Made by a program: the position numbers and the translations under genes
Origin: Paraburkholderia silvatlantica
GTDB lineage: Bacteria; Pseudomonadota; Gammaproteobacteria; Burkholderiales; Burkholderiaceae
Length of the DNA: 64,000 nucleotides
Assembly (NCBI RefSeq): GCF_003096715.1
Contig: NZ_QEOL01000002.1
Location: 62,001 to 126,000, forward strand
Direction: 5' to 3'
In this document: one piece after another, positions 63,797 to 64,000 of the stretch
How the letters are laid out: each line of letters begins with the position of its first letter
Numbering within the stretch: the stretch's first letter is position 1
Notes under the pieces: model-generated
What the model was told of the DNA's origin: nothing
Databases searched by the model: none
Seen by the model: the letters and a program-made list of their open reading frames with translations, nothing else

Positions 63797-64000
<204 letters not shown>

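Overview
The window looks like the origin-proximal part of the main chromosome of a Burkholderiaceae bacterium, most likely Paraburkholderia or Burkholderia. The reasons are the high GC content, the rpmH-rnpA-yidD-yidC-mnmE block facing dnaA-dnaN-gyrB at the right edge, a gspD-N type II secretion locus with gspC inverted between gspF and gspG, and DUF3717 and DUF4148 proteins, which I know mainly from this family. There is no phage, insertion sequence, CRISPR array, rRNA or tRNA that I can support.

Layout from left to right. 1-3.4 kb: branched-chain amino acid type ABC importer on the minus strand (livG-livF-livJ-livH, livH cut by the edge). 3.7-8.1 kb: GMC oxidoreductase and methylmalonate-semialdehyde dehydrogenase, divergent from a LysR regulator. 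8.3-11.2 kb: CYTH protein, an Lrp-type regulator divergent from phenylalanine hydroxylase and pterin carbinolamine dehydratase (phenylalanine to tyrosine), and a DUF3717 protein. 11.3-13.7 kb: OmpR/TctE-like two-component system. 13.8-17.5 kb: SET-domain protein, Old Yellow Enzyme, class I glutamine amidotransferase, and a MarR regulator with a four-cysteine tail. 18.3-20.7 kb: CPA2 antiporter plus YbdK-like carboxylate-amine ligase. 21.6-26.4 kb: mnmC, hupB (HU), a CobW-type GTPase, a lytic transglycosylase.

26.9-38.7 kb holds a complete general secretion pathway core: gspD, E, F, (C reversed), G, H, I, J, K, L, M, N, with translational overlaps D/E, I/J, J/K and L/M. 38.7-43.3 kb is a drug-efflux neighbourhood: outer-membrane lipoprotein, MarR regulator and EmrB-like pump, with no EmrA adaptor visible. 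43.4-49.6 kb: lipoprotein, gshA, alkA-ada alkylation repair operon, a candidate small RNA, a VOC protein and YaeQ. 49.8-55.1 kb is a run of small exported or membrane proteins with LysE and an HtrA-like protease. 55.2-64 kb: mnmE, a CI-like repressor with its own operator region, yidC, yidD, rnpA, rpmH, then dnaA, dnaN and the start of gyrB.

The most interesting non-coding signal is at 48355-48450: a promoter, two tandem 11-bp units carrying CTCCTCC, and a strong intrinsic terminator, with no sizeable ORF. It looks like a roughly 60-nt small RNA with two anti-Shine-Dalgarno motifs. Other signals are a terminator-like hairpin in the phhA leader, consensus DnaA boxes 39-43 kb away from dnaA, a protein-like reading frame with no start codon at 21044-21313, and directly repeated operator candidates in front of the CI-like gene.
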